5,327 nucleotides of DNA, from assembly GCA_913055195.1 (NCBI GenBank), contig CAJXJU010000116.1, forward strand, positions 1 through 5,327, written 5' to 3'. The notes beneath the pieces are model-generated. The model made no database searches. It was not told the DNA's origin and worked only from the letters and a program-made list of their open reading frames with translations. Positions 1 to 5,327 of the stretch are shown one piece after another. This DNA comes from an uncultured Desulfohalobiaceae bacterium (GTDB lineage Bacteria > Desulfobacterota > Desulfovibrionia > Desulfovibrionales > Desulfonatronovibrionaceae). The position numbers and the translations under genes were made by a program. The first letter of the stretch is position 1. Each line of letters begins with the position of its first letter.

Positions 1-39
1 AACCTTTGTCCAGCATGGAAGAAAACGTGCTTTCCGCAG

Positions 40-55
40 CTCCGAAAGTTGAGTT
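40..55 (+). repeat. Copy 1 of a 16-bp dispersed repeat
   Basis: CTCCGAAAGTTGAGTT lies just after the rluD/coaE stop codon. Its exact reverse complement occurs at 5183-5198. The bases up to the window edge hold no supportable gene. Confidence 0.6.
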
Positions 56-59
56 TAAG

Positions 60-1661
60 TCAACCTTTAAAATAAAACAAATCCAATTTATCTTTATACT
101 TACGAACTCTTTTTTGACGCAAGGTCTTTAAAATATTGCCAAGTGCCAGAACTTTCTTTTCCAGAGACAGCAAATCATGGCTATTATCAATTATCAAATG
201 ACATTTGCGCAATTTATCAGCCTGTGGCCAGTGCCAGGATTCAATCTGAGCCATCTGTTGCTCTGTCCATCCTCTCGTCATAAGTCTTTTTTTACGCTGC
301 TCATCCCGGCAAAATATCCCCACGAGAACCAAATCTCCAGTCTTCCAGCCAACTTCTAATATCAATGGAATTTCTGCCACACACACTCTTTGCCTTTTAT
401 GTCTCTCCCAGAACTTGCGCAATCTGAATTCAACCAGGGGATGGATAAGCGCACCCACCTCTTTGCGCACAGCATCGCTGTTCAACATTGCTGTAAATAA
501 TTTTTTTTTATCCACCGCTCCTGTTGGGTCAATAAACTTCTCTCCAAATCTCTGAGCAATCAAAAAAGCACCATCTCCTCCGGCCCTGTACAGACTGGCC
601 ACCTCCTCATCAGCACTAAACACAGGGACACCAATTTTTTTAAAACATTTAAGAACTTCTGATTTGCCACTGCCAGGATTTCCAGTAAGCACTATGCGCT
701 GTGTTTCCCTTGTCAAGAGCAAAGGAATACGCCAGAAATCCTCAGGCGGAGGACAGGTAAATTCCATTTCTTCTCCTGATTCTGGATGGCTAAAGCCCAA
801 ACTCCAGGCATGAAGAAGCTGCCTCTTAACCAGTTTTGCTATACCTTTTCCACTCTCTCCCAGAGCGCGGAAATTTGTTCCTCCATAGACATTATCACCT
901 ATGATGGAATGACCTGAGTGCGATAGATGCACTCTAATCTGATGTGTTCGGCCGGTAAAAATCTTCACCCGCAAAAGGCTCCATCTGGACTGCGTATCTT
1001 TTAAGACCACTGCATATCTGGATATGGCCCTGCGCCCACCTTTTTTTACTACAGCCATCCTGGTTTTCGCTTTTGGATCCCGGCCAATGGGTAAATCAAT
1101 TTCGTCCTGCTCGTTTTCTGGCACTCCAAAAACCAGGGCCAGATATTCCTTGTGCACTTCCCTGGCGCTAAATTTGCGCATCAACTCAATCCTGGCGTAC
1201 TCGCTCAAAGCAATAAGCATAAGGCCGCTGGTATCTTTATCCAGACGATGGACAATGCCAGGACGATCAGAATCTTTTTGAGCTAACCGGGGGTAATTAT
1301 AGACCAAAAAATTGACCAGAGTCGGGCCTTGTTCTCCTGGGGCAGGATGGACTGTAAGTCCGGCGGGTTTATTTATAACCAGAATATGCTTGTCTTCATA
1401 AATAAGAGCCAGTTGCCCGGAGATTGCGCGTGTTTTATTCTCGCCTCCGTCAAAAGGTAATACTCTAACTTTCTGGCCAGAGCTGACTTTAAAACCAGGC
1501 TTAAAGATTGGATTTCCTTCAACACTAACCAGACCCTGTTTGATCCATTTCTGTACTCTGGCCCTGGTCACACCTTCTTTCAGACCCAGAGAAAACAAAA
1601 ATACATCCAGCCTCTGACCATGAGCATTATCTGGCACAATAATATCGCTGGGCCTATCCAT
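60..1661 (-). CDS. rluD/coaE: Fused RluA-family 23S rRNA pseudouridine synthase (RluD-like) and dephospho-CoA kinase (CoaE-like)
   Basis: This single 533-residue frame joins two enzymes. Residues about 11-65 form an S4 RNA-binding domain. Residues about 85-310 are an RluA-type catalytic domain with HRLDKDTSG at 138-146, where D141 is the expected catalytic aspartate, and a later [12 protein letters not shown] motif. RluD converts uridines in 23S rRNA helix 69 to pseudouridine; that exact target is inferred from family resemblance. From about residue 321 a CoaE-like kinase follows with almost no linker: P-loop GNPGSGKS at 327-334, SAD with D351 (aligning with the catalytic aspartate of CoaE), IHP at 406-408 and IPLILE at 431-436. 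CoaE phosphorylates dephospho-CoA with ATP, the last step of CoA synthesis. Both halves are near full family length. Some CoaE positions differ: the P-loop is GNPG rather than GGIG, and the usual Q and AD near the C-terminus are replaced around 475-488. The ATG start lies inside the end of argB (8-bp overlap) with no strong ribosome site, which suggests translational coupling. Confidence 0.92.
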   Translation of the reverse strand: MDRPSDIIVPDNAHGQRLDVFLFSLGLKEGVTRARVQKWIKQGLVSVEGNPIFKPGFKVSSGQKVRVLPFDGGENKTRAISGQLALIYEDKHILVINKPAGLTVHPAPGEQGPTLVNFLVYNYPRLAQKDSDRPGIVHRLDKDTSGLMLIALSEYARIELMRKFSAREVHKEYLALVFGVPENEQDEIDLPIGRDPKAKTRMAVVKKGGRRAISRYAVVLKDTQSRWSLLRVKIFTGRTHQIRVHLSHSGHSIIGDNVYGGTNFRALGESGKGIAKLVKRQLLHAWSLGFSHPESGEEMEFTCPPPEDFWRIPLLLTRETQRIVLTGNPGSGKSEVLKCFKKIGVPVFSADEEVASLYRAGGDGAFLIAQRFGEKFIDPTGAVDKKKLFTAMLNSDAVRKEVGALIHPLVEFRLRKFWERHKRQRVCVAEIPLILEVGWKTGDLVLVGIFCRDEQRKKRLMTRGWTEQQMAQIESWHWPQADKLRKCHLIIDNSHDLLSLEKKVLALGNILKTLRQKRVRKYKDKLDLFYFKG

Positions 1662-2532
1662 GTATTTCTGTGCCGATTCCAGCCCGGGTAAAGAGTTCCA
1701 GGATTATTGAATTTTCAACACGTCCGTCAATGATATGCGCCTTTTCAACGCCGGATTCAACCGCCTCAAGACAGCACTTGAGTTTAGGAATCATTCCGCC
1801 TCTGGCCACGCCGCTTTCAATAAGTTCCACGGCATCTCTCTTATTCAGGGAAGAAATAATCTGGCCCTGCTCATCCAGGACCCCTTGAACATCAGTAAGC
1901 AAAATCAATTTCTTGGCCTTTAGACTTGAGGCTATAGCAGCAGCCACAAAATCAGCGTTAATATTGTAAGTTTCACCCTGTTCATCAACACCGACAGGGG
2001 CAATAATAGGAATAAACCCTTCTTTCTGTATAGATTTGATCAAAGTTATGTCCACATCAACCACTTCGCCTACCTTGCCCAGATCAATAATCTCTGGCGG
2101 TGCATCTTTTCTATTTATGACCATCTCCAGCTTCCTGGCCAGGATCGTGCGTCCATCTTTGCCTGAAAATCCAACAGATCTTCCACCATGCAGATTAAGT
2201 AAATTTACAATCTCTTTATTCACCTTGCCCACCAGGACCATCTCCACAACATCCATAGTGGCGGCATCAGTGACCCGCAAGCCCTCGCGAAATTGACAGG
2301 CAATTCCCAGTTGATCGAGCATCTTCCCAATCTGCGGGCCTCCACCATGAACTATCACAGGGTTCAAACCTATATATTTCAGCAAAACCACATTTAAGGC
2401 AAAACTCTTTTTTAAAGATTCATCAATCATGGCATGGCCGCCATATTTGATGACTATTACCTGCCCATAAAACTCGCGAATATAGGGCAATGCTTCTAAC
2501 AAAATCCTGGCTTTTAATTTTTCCTGTTCCAA
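1654..2532 (-). CDS. argB: Acetylglutamate kinase
   Basis: ArgB phosphorylates N-acetyl-L-glutamate with ATP, the second step of arginine (ornithine) synthesis in the cytoplasm. The 292-residue protein has the amino-acid-kinase fold landmarks: KYGGHAM near residue 29, [12 protein letters not shown] near 61, YNINADFVA near 188, LTDVQGV near 211 and GGMIPKL near 244. It carries an N-terminal helix of about 20 residues before the core ([14 protein letters not shown]). In this family such a helix goes with the arginine-inhibited hexameric form, so feedback inhibition by arginine is an inference. The start codon is TTG: the in-frame codon three positions upstream is a TAA stop, and the next in-frame ATG would fall after the conserved lysine. 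The gene follows the DUF151 gene by 15 nt and overlaps the rluD/coaE start by 8 bp. No other arginine gene is visible, so it may be separated from the rest of its pathway. Confidence 0.97.
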   Translation of the reverse strand: MEQEKLKARILLEALPYIREFYGQVIVIKYGGHAMIDESLKKSFALNVVLLKYIGLNPVIVHGGGPQIGKMLDQLGIACQFREGLRVTDAATMDVVEMVLVGKVNKEIVNLLNLHGGRSVGFSGKDGRTILARKLEMVINRKDAPPEIIDLGKVGEVVDVDITLIKSIQKEGFIPIIAPVGVDEQGETYNINADFVAAAIASSLKAKKLILLTDVQGVLDEQGQIISSLNKRDAVELIESGVARGGMIPKLKCCLEAVESGVEKAHIIDGRVENSIILELFTRAGIGTEIHG

Positions 2533-2540
2533 TGCCTTTT

Positions 2541-2545
2541 ACCTC
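2541..2545 (-). promoter_or_regulatory. Ribosome binding site for argB (TTG start)
   Basis: GAGGT on the minus strand lies 8 nt upstream of the TTG codon at 2532-2530. It overlaps the space just after the DUF151 stop codon. It supports TTG as the true start, because an in-frame stop lies between this site and any upstream start. Confidence 0.6.
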
Positions 2546-2547
2546 AT

Positions 2548-3045
2548 CTACATCTTATACTTAATATCCTCTAAATTATATTTCTCTAAAACCTCTGCCC
2601 ATCTTTTACTTTCCTCGTCCTGCAAAACCACTTGATAATCTCCACGTTTTATCTGCTCAATCTCATCCAGGATCTTTTGACTGACCATAATCGGCGCCTT
2701 CGCTCGCAGGGCCAGAGCAATAGCATCAGAGGGTCTGCTGTCAATACGTAACTTTTCTTCGTCCTTCAAAAACACAACCTCCGCAAAGTAAGTTGAATCC
2801 TTTATTTCTGTTATTTCAATATACTCAAGCCTTACGCCCAGAGTTTCTAATGTATTCAAAAAGAGATCATGGGTCATGGGCCTGCTCAATGTAACACCGT
2901 TTAAGGGCATGGAAATAGCCATCGCCTCTAACGCGCCGATCCAGATGGGCAAAATATATTTTTCCTCTTTATCCCTTAAAATAATTAATGGCATCCTGGT
3001 CTGTTCATCCAGAGCCAAACCTACTACTTCCATTCTAACAAACAT
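2548..3045 (-). CDS. DUF151 / 'bifunctional nuclease' family protein
   Basis: This is a 165-residue soluble protein of the DUF151 family, often labelled bifunctional nuclease after a plant relative. The bacterial role is not established. Family hallmarks are clear: PIWIG at 33-37, GVTLSRPMTHD at 50-60, and SRPSDAIALALR at 103-114, followed by a charged C-terminal tail. The frame stays open upstream to an ATG at 3201, but I place the start at the ATG at 3045. It has a strong ribosome site (GGGAGG, 5 nt away), the conserved family sequence begins right there, and the 52 extra residues would be translated from the low-complexity repeat spacer. The gene lies 243 bp after miaB and 15 nt before argB. 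Cotranscription with argB is very likely; with miaB it depends on whether the repeat spacer terminates transcription. Confidence 0.93.
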   Translation of the reverse strand: MFVRMEVVGLALDEQTRMPLIILRDKEEKYILPIWIGALEAMAISMPLNGVTLSRPMTHDLFLNTLETLGVRLEYIEITEIKDSTYFAEVVFLKDEEKLRIDSRPSDAIALALRAKAPIMVSQKILDEIEQIKRGDYQVVLQDEESKRWAEVLEKYNLEDIKYKM

Positions 3046-3050
3046 AGACG

Positions 3051-3056
3051 CCTCCC
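3051..3056 (-). promoter_or_regulatory. Strong ribosome binding site deciding the DUF151 gene start
   Basis: GGGAGG on the minus strand ends 5 nt before the ATG at 3045. It is the best Shine-Dalgarno match in the window and argues against the longer frame starting at 3201. Confidence 0.8.
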
Positions 3057-3064
3057 TTTTGGAA

Positions 3065-3294
3065 AAGTATGAAGGAGAAAGGATGAAGGATGAAAAAAAA
3101 GATGCTGGCGGAAATAAGGAAATAATGGCGAAACATAGGAGCCTGAATCCGTGGACATTATTTTTCCTGCTTATACCTTCCCCTCCCTCTTCATCCTTCA
3201 TATTTCCGCCTTCCTCCTCCCCCTTTCATCCTTCATCCTTTATATTTCATCCTTCATACTTCATCCTTCATCCTTTATATTTCATCCTTCATCC
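3065..3294. repeat. Intergenic inverted-repeat element made of GGATGAA heptads
   Basis: This spacer between miaB and the DUF151 gene carries the same pieces in opposite orientation on its two sides. Perfect matches are 12 bp (AAGTATGAAGGA at 3065-3076 with 3250-3261), 18 bp (AAAGGATGAAGGATGAAA at 3078-3095 with 3224-3241) and 10 bp (GGCGGAAATA at 3107-3116 with 3201-3210). They are nested in the correct order. An inner pair, GGAAATAATG at 3118-3127 with CATTATTTTTCC at 3156-3167, is matched apart from two extra T. A transcript from either strand could fold into a long interrupted hairpin with a loop of about 28 nt near 3128-3155. There is no T-tract typical of an intrinsic terminator. The element looks like two inverted copies of one repeat with a short unique centre. 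I see no protein it would encode. Confidence 0.8.
3225..3294. repeat. Tandem heptanucleotide array, duplicated 35-bp unit
   Basis: Ten heptamers run in perfect 7-bp phase on the plus strand: mostly TTCATCC, with TTTATAT at the third and eighth positions and TTCATAC at the fifth. The array is therefore a 35-bp unit present twice (3225-3259 and 3260-3294) with a single mismatch at 3258 versus 3293. One more TTCATCC sits outside the array at 3190-3196. The last heptamers overlap the 3' end of miaB: on the minus strand GGATGAA supplies the final glycine codon and the TGA stop. Confidence 0.9.
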
Positions 3295-4620
3295 TTCCAA
3301 CATTTCTCCCAGCAAAGAATGCTTTTTGGCCTGAACAATTTTCACCCTGATTAATTCTCCTGTGAGGTCTTGATCGCTTGAACCGGGGATATTTACCACG
3401 CGACCTCCTGAATCTCTTCCCCGCCAGAACTTCATGCCTTTGTCCTGCTTTTTGCTTGGCCCCTCAACAAGAACCTCATCTACTTTGCCCACTCGCTGAG
3501 AATAGCTTTTTTGGGTCAATTTCTCCTGTAACTCCTGTAAAATAGCAAGCCTTCTGACTTTAACCTCTTCTAAAACCTTATGGTGCATTTTTTCCGCTCG
3601 CACCCCGGGTCTGTCTGAATATTTAAAAGAAAAGGAATTTTCAAAACCTACCTGCTCAACCATTTCCAGAGTCTGCTTAAAATCCTCTTCTGTCTCTCCA
3701 GGAAAACCAACAATCAGGTCTGTAGTCAAAGCAATATCCGGACAAACTTTGCGCAGGCTATCAACTATCTCCAGATACTCTTCTCTGGTATATTTTCTGC
3801 CCATGAGTTTTAAAATACGGTTAGAGCCAGATTGCAAAGGCAAATGTAGTTGCGGACATAGGCAAGGCAGGTCACCAAAGGCTTTAATCACCTCATCAGC
3901 AATGTCTTTGGGATGGGAGGTAGTAAACCGAAGACGCTTGAGTCCGTCAATAGCTGCCACCTGGCATAAAAGTTCAGCAAAACTTACTCCATCCCCAAAC
4001 CTGTCGAGCCCGTAACTGTTTACATTTTGACCAAGCAAGGTAATCTCTTTAACCCCTAAACTTACCAACGTCCTGCACTCATCCAGAATGGCCTTGCTTG
4101 AGCGAGATTTTTGTCTGCCGCGAGTATAGGGAACTATACAGTAGGCACAAAAATTATCGCACCCCTGCATAATATTTACATAGGCCTGGGCCGGCATCTT
4201 TTCTGGCCAGTGATTCTCCCGCTCTGGATAATAGTCTTCAAAATCAAGAAAACTCAATCTGAGATCAGGTTCCCTGATAAGCCTTGAAATGGCCTGAGGA
4301 ACCATGACAATCCCATCAGTGCCAAAAACCAGACGTACATGAGGAAAACGCTGAAAAAATTTTTTCCCAATCTGCTGGGCCACGCATCCCCCAACGCCAA
4401 CAAAAATATCCTTGTTTTTGTTCCAATAAGATTGCAAACGCCCCAACAAACTATATACCTTTTGTTCCGGCTTCTCGCGCACACTGCATGTATTGATGAG
4501 AAAAATGTCTGCTTCTTCTTCCTTGCCCTGCTCAAACCCCAGGGCTGTCAGGGACCTGCATAACCAATCAGAATCACAGACATTCATCTGACAACCAAAA
4601 GTAAAAACGTGGAATTTCAT
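3289..4620 (-). CDS. miaB: tRNA-2-methylthio-N6-dimethylallyladenosine synthase (radical SAM methylthiotransferase)
   Basis: MiaB adds a methylthio group to N6-isopentenyl-adenosine at position 37 of tRNAs that read codons starting with U. The 443-residue protein has the full three-domain layout. The N-terminal UPF0004 domain has cysteines C10 (FTFGCQMN), C45 (INTCSVREKPEQKVYS) and C79 (GVGGCVAQQ), which ligate the auxiliary iron-sulfur cluster. The radical SAM domain has C154, C158 and C161 (GCDNFCAYCIVPYTRGRQ). A C-terminal TRAM domain spans about 375-440. The NTCSVREKPEQK wording and the close N-terminus favour MiaB over the relatives MtaB and RimO. The start is ATG with only a weak AGG about 9 nt upstream, below a strong hairpin. 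The last two codons and the stop lie in the heptanucleotide repeat, so the extreme C-terminus (after GEML) may have been set by the repeat. Confidence 0.97.
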   Translation of the reverse strand: MKFHVFTFGCQMNVCDSDWLCRSLTALGFEQGKEEEADIFLINTCSVREKPEQKVYSLLGRLQSYWNKNKDIFVGVGGCVAQQIGKKFFQRFPHVRLVFGTDGIVMVPQAISRLIREPDLRLSFLDFEDYYPERENHWPEKMPAQAYVNIMQGCDNFCAYCIVPYTRGRQKSRSSKAILDECRTLVSLGVKEITLLGQNVNSYGLDRFGDGVSFAELLCQVAAIDGLKRLRFTTSHPKDIADEVIKAFGDLPCLCPQLHLPLQSGSNRILKLMGRKYTREEYLEIVDSLRKVCPDIALTTDLIVGFPGETEEDFKQTLEMVEQVGFENSFSFKYSDRPGVRAEKMHHKVLEEVKVRRLAILQELQEKLTQKSYSQRVGKVDEVLVEGPSKKQDKGMKFWRGRDSGGRVVNIPGSSDQDLTGELIRVKIVQAKKHSLLGEMLEG

Positions 4621-4640
4621 GGTTGGTTACCTGGTATGAG

Positions 4641-4671
4641 TCGCCTCCAAAAAGGGACTTTTTGCAGGCGA
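4641..4671. other. Strong palindromic stem-loop in the miaB leader
   Basis: TCGCCT (4641-4646) pairs with AGGCGA (4666-4671), and CAAAAAG (4648-4654) pairs with CTTTTTG (4658-4664). This leaves one C-C mismatch and a 3-nt loop. On the minus strand it lies 20 nt upstream of the miaB start and about 45 nt after the upstream gene. It lacks a trailing T-run, so a classical intrinsic terminator is unlikely. It could be a REP-like palindrome, an RNA processing or stabilising hairpin, or a structure limiting miaB translation. The sequence does not decide between these. Confidence 0.65.
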
Positions 4672-4684
4672 ATTCTACAACATC

Positions 4685-4712
4685 TACCCCTTAACCCTTA
4701 CCTCTTACCCCT
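4685..4712. repeat. Four degenerate heptanucleotide repeats
   Basis: On the plus strand TACCCCT, TAACCCT, TACCTCT and TACCCCT follow one another in perfect 7-bp phase. On the minus strand the array starts 3 nt after the stop codon of the coiled-coil gene. It differs in sequence from the GGATGAA array in the next spacer but shares the 7-bp period and the position directly at a stop codon. It resembles the short tandemly repeated repetitive sequences known from cyanobacterial spacers; that comparison is by style only. Confidence 0.75.
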
Positions 4713-4715
4713 TAA

Positions 4716-5153
4716 TCACTTCAAAATTTGCATCAATCCTACAATCACAGCAGACTGAGCAATAAGCATTCCCATGATCCATTTGATAAGCTCTGCTTTT
4801 GTCCGCTCTATTTTCAGCTCTAGTTCTGCTTTTACCTTTGCTATATCGGCTTTCACTCTTTCAATATCAGCTTTTAGTTCAGCTCTGACCTTTTCAATAT
4901 CAGCTTTTAGTTCGGCTCTGACCTTTTCTATATCGGCTTTCACTCTTTCAATATCGGCTTTCACTCTTTCAATATCGGCTTTCACTCTTTCAATATCAGC
5001 TTTTACTTCAGCTATATCCCTTTTAGTTGCCAGATTAGATTCGATTACTTCTCTAAAAACCTGTGCCTGGACCTCTGCCTGTTGTTGTGGCATTCCAGCC
5101 TGGATTAATCTTTTGGCATAGGCCAGAGTATCAATTGGTATTACCTGAGTCAT
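4716..5153 (-). CDS. Small coiled-coil protein with C-terminal membrane anchor, DUF1640/CCDC90-like
   Basis: This is a 145-residue protein. Residues 1-45 form a mixed helical head (IDTLAYAKRLIQAGMPQQQAE, then QVFREVIESNLATKRDI). Residues about 48-120 are a highly charged coiled coil with no proline or glycine, built from VKADIER-type heptads and two 11-residue VRAELKADIEK/R units. Residues about 123-144 (IKWIMGMLIAQSAVIVGLM) form one hydrophobic helix that would anchor it in the membrane, with the coiled coil probably cytoplasmic. The head followed by a coiled coil and a terminal membrane helix matches the DUF1640 group, related to the mitochondrial CCDC90/MCUR1 proteins. The bacterial function is unknown and I assign none. 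The start is ATG with a good ribosome site (AGGAAGG at 5158-5164, 4 nt away). The gene lies 95 bp upstream of miaB and is unrelated in theme. Confidence 0.82.
   Translation of the reverse strand: MTQVIPIDTLAYAKRLIQAGMPQQQAEVQAQVFREVIESNLATKRDIAEVKADIERVKADIERVKADIERVKADIEKVRAELKADIEKVRAELKADIERVKADIAKVKAELELKIERTKAELIKWIMGMLIAQSAVIVGLMQILK
4844..5014 (-). repeat. In-frame 21-bp and 33-bp tandem repeats coding the coiled coil
   Basis: Three 21-bp units beginning TATCGGC are identical at 4931, 4952 and 4973 (plus-strand reading), and a fourth identical copy lies apart at 4844-4864. Between them a 33-bp unit occurs twice, from 4862 and from 4895, differing at very few bases. Twenty-one bases encode a heptad and 33 bases an 11-residue unit, so both keep the frame and the coiled-coil register. 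The near-identity at DNA level, third codon positions included, points to recent duplication or homogenisation. Confidence 0.88.
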
Positions 5154-5182
5154 AATGCCTTCCTGTCTGGTTTTTCCTATTT

Positions 5183-5198
5183 AACTCAACTTTCGGAG
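5183..5198 (-). repeat. Copy 2 of the 16-bp dispersed repeat, in the leader of the coiled-coil gene
   Basis: The plus strand reads AACTCAACTTTCGGAG, the exact reverse complement of 40-55. This copy can also fold by itself: TCAACT (5186-5191) and AGTTGA (5197-5202) pair around TTCGG. It sits 30 nt upstream of the coiled-coil gene start, between the ribosome site and an AT-rich stretch at 5204-5220. No clear -35/-10 promoter pair is visible in the 174-bp region to the window edge. Confidence 0.6.
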
Positions 5199-5327
5199 TT
5201 GAAAAAATATTCAATATTTTCAGTCAGTTACAGAGTCGAATTCTCAGTGTATTCAGTTTTCAGGAAACGATTCGCATTGGCTTAAATCGCCAGAAAATCG
5301 TCTAAATCAACCGTGTTTTGGTCATTT

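Noticed and set aside
1..16. Possible minus-strand gene start (ATG at 16-14, MLDKG) at the left edge
   Set aside because: Five codons and no ribosome site upstream; not supportable.
27..62. Intrinsic terminator after rluD/coaE
   Set aside because: Only a weak 5-bp CTTTC/GAAAG stem and a short T-run displaced by several bases; too weak to call.
3065..3294. CRISPR array
   Set aside because: The units are 7 bp with no unique spacers between them, part of the element is inverted, and no cas gene is near.
2876..3334. Plus-strand open frame of 152 codons over the DUF151 gene and the repeat spacer
   Set aside because: It is antisense to a clear family gene, and its tail is low-complexity Ser/Pro/Phe translated from the heptad repeats, with no recognisable motif.
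4774..5121. Plus-strand open frame of 115 codons opposite the coiled-coil gene
   Set aside because: Its Ser/Ala/Phe-rich repeats are the mirror of the 21/33-bp repeats; the minus-strand frame has a good ribosome site, coiled-coil register and membrane helix.
40..5198. Composite transposon bounded by the 16-bp inverted pair
   Set aside because: The block contains housekeeping genes, no transposase or integrase, and no target-site duplication could be identified.
5204..5220. AAAATATT-C-AATATTTT palindrome as a promoter or operator
   Set aside because: A single-base spacer in AT-rich DNA can arise by chance, and no convincing -35/-10 spacing was found around it.
5282..5326. Possible 3' end of an upstream minus-strand gene, reading TVDLDDFLAI then TAA
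   Set aside because: Only 14 open codons reach the window edge, which chance easily explains. Sequence beyond 5327 would settle it.

Overview
The window reads as ordinary chromosome of a Gram-negative, AT-leaning bacterium. The best guess is a sulfate-reducer-like Desulfobacterota member, possibly Desulfovibrionales. That guess rests on a pseudouridine synthase fused to a dephospho-CoA kinase, a miaB / DUF151 / argB neighbourhood, and spacers full of short tandem repeats. It comes from gene content alone, without any database search.

All five recognisable genes lie on the minus strand, so the biological order runs from high to low coordinates. (1) 5153-4716 encodes a small coiled-coil protein with one C-terminal membrane helix, resembling the DUF1640/CCDC90 group. 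Its middle is built from near-identical 7- and 11-residue repeats. (2) After a 95-bp spacer with a heptanucleotide array and a strong hairpin comes miaB (4620-3289), a tRNA methylthiotransferase. (3) After a 243-bp spacer made largely of GGATGAA repeats in both orientations comes a DUF151 'bifunctional nuclease' family gene (3045-2548). (4) Only 15 nt later comes argB (2532-1654), which starts with TTG. (5) argB overlaps by 8 bp the fused rluD/coaE gene (1661-60).

The last three genes are packed tightly enough to be one transcription unit, and miaB may head it. The products do not form one pathway: tRNA modification, an uncharacterised DUF151 protein, arginine biosynthesis, and rRNA pseudouridylation joined to the last step of CoA synthesis. 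This looks like a housekeeping operon rather than a dedicated system.

The unusual content lies outside the canonical genes. A 230-bp spacer element has two inverted arms and a duplicated 35-bp unit, and it supplies the miaB stop codon. A second heptad array begins just after the coiled-coil gene. There is a 31-bp hairpin before miaB, and a perfect 16-bp sequence occurs in opposite orientation near the two ends of the window. I see no RNA genes, CRISPR array, insertion sequence or convincing plus-strand gene. No complete defence or mobile system is visible.
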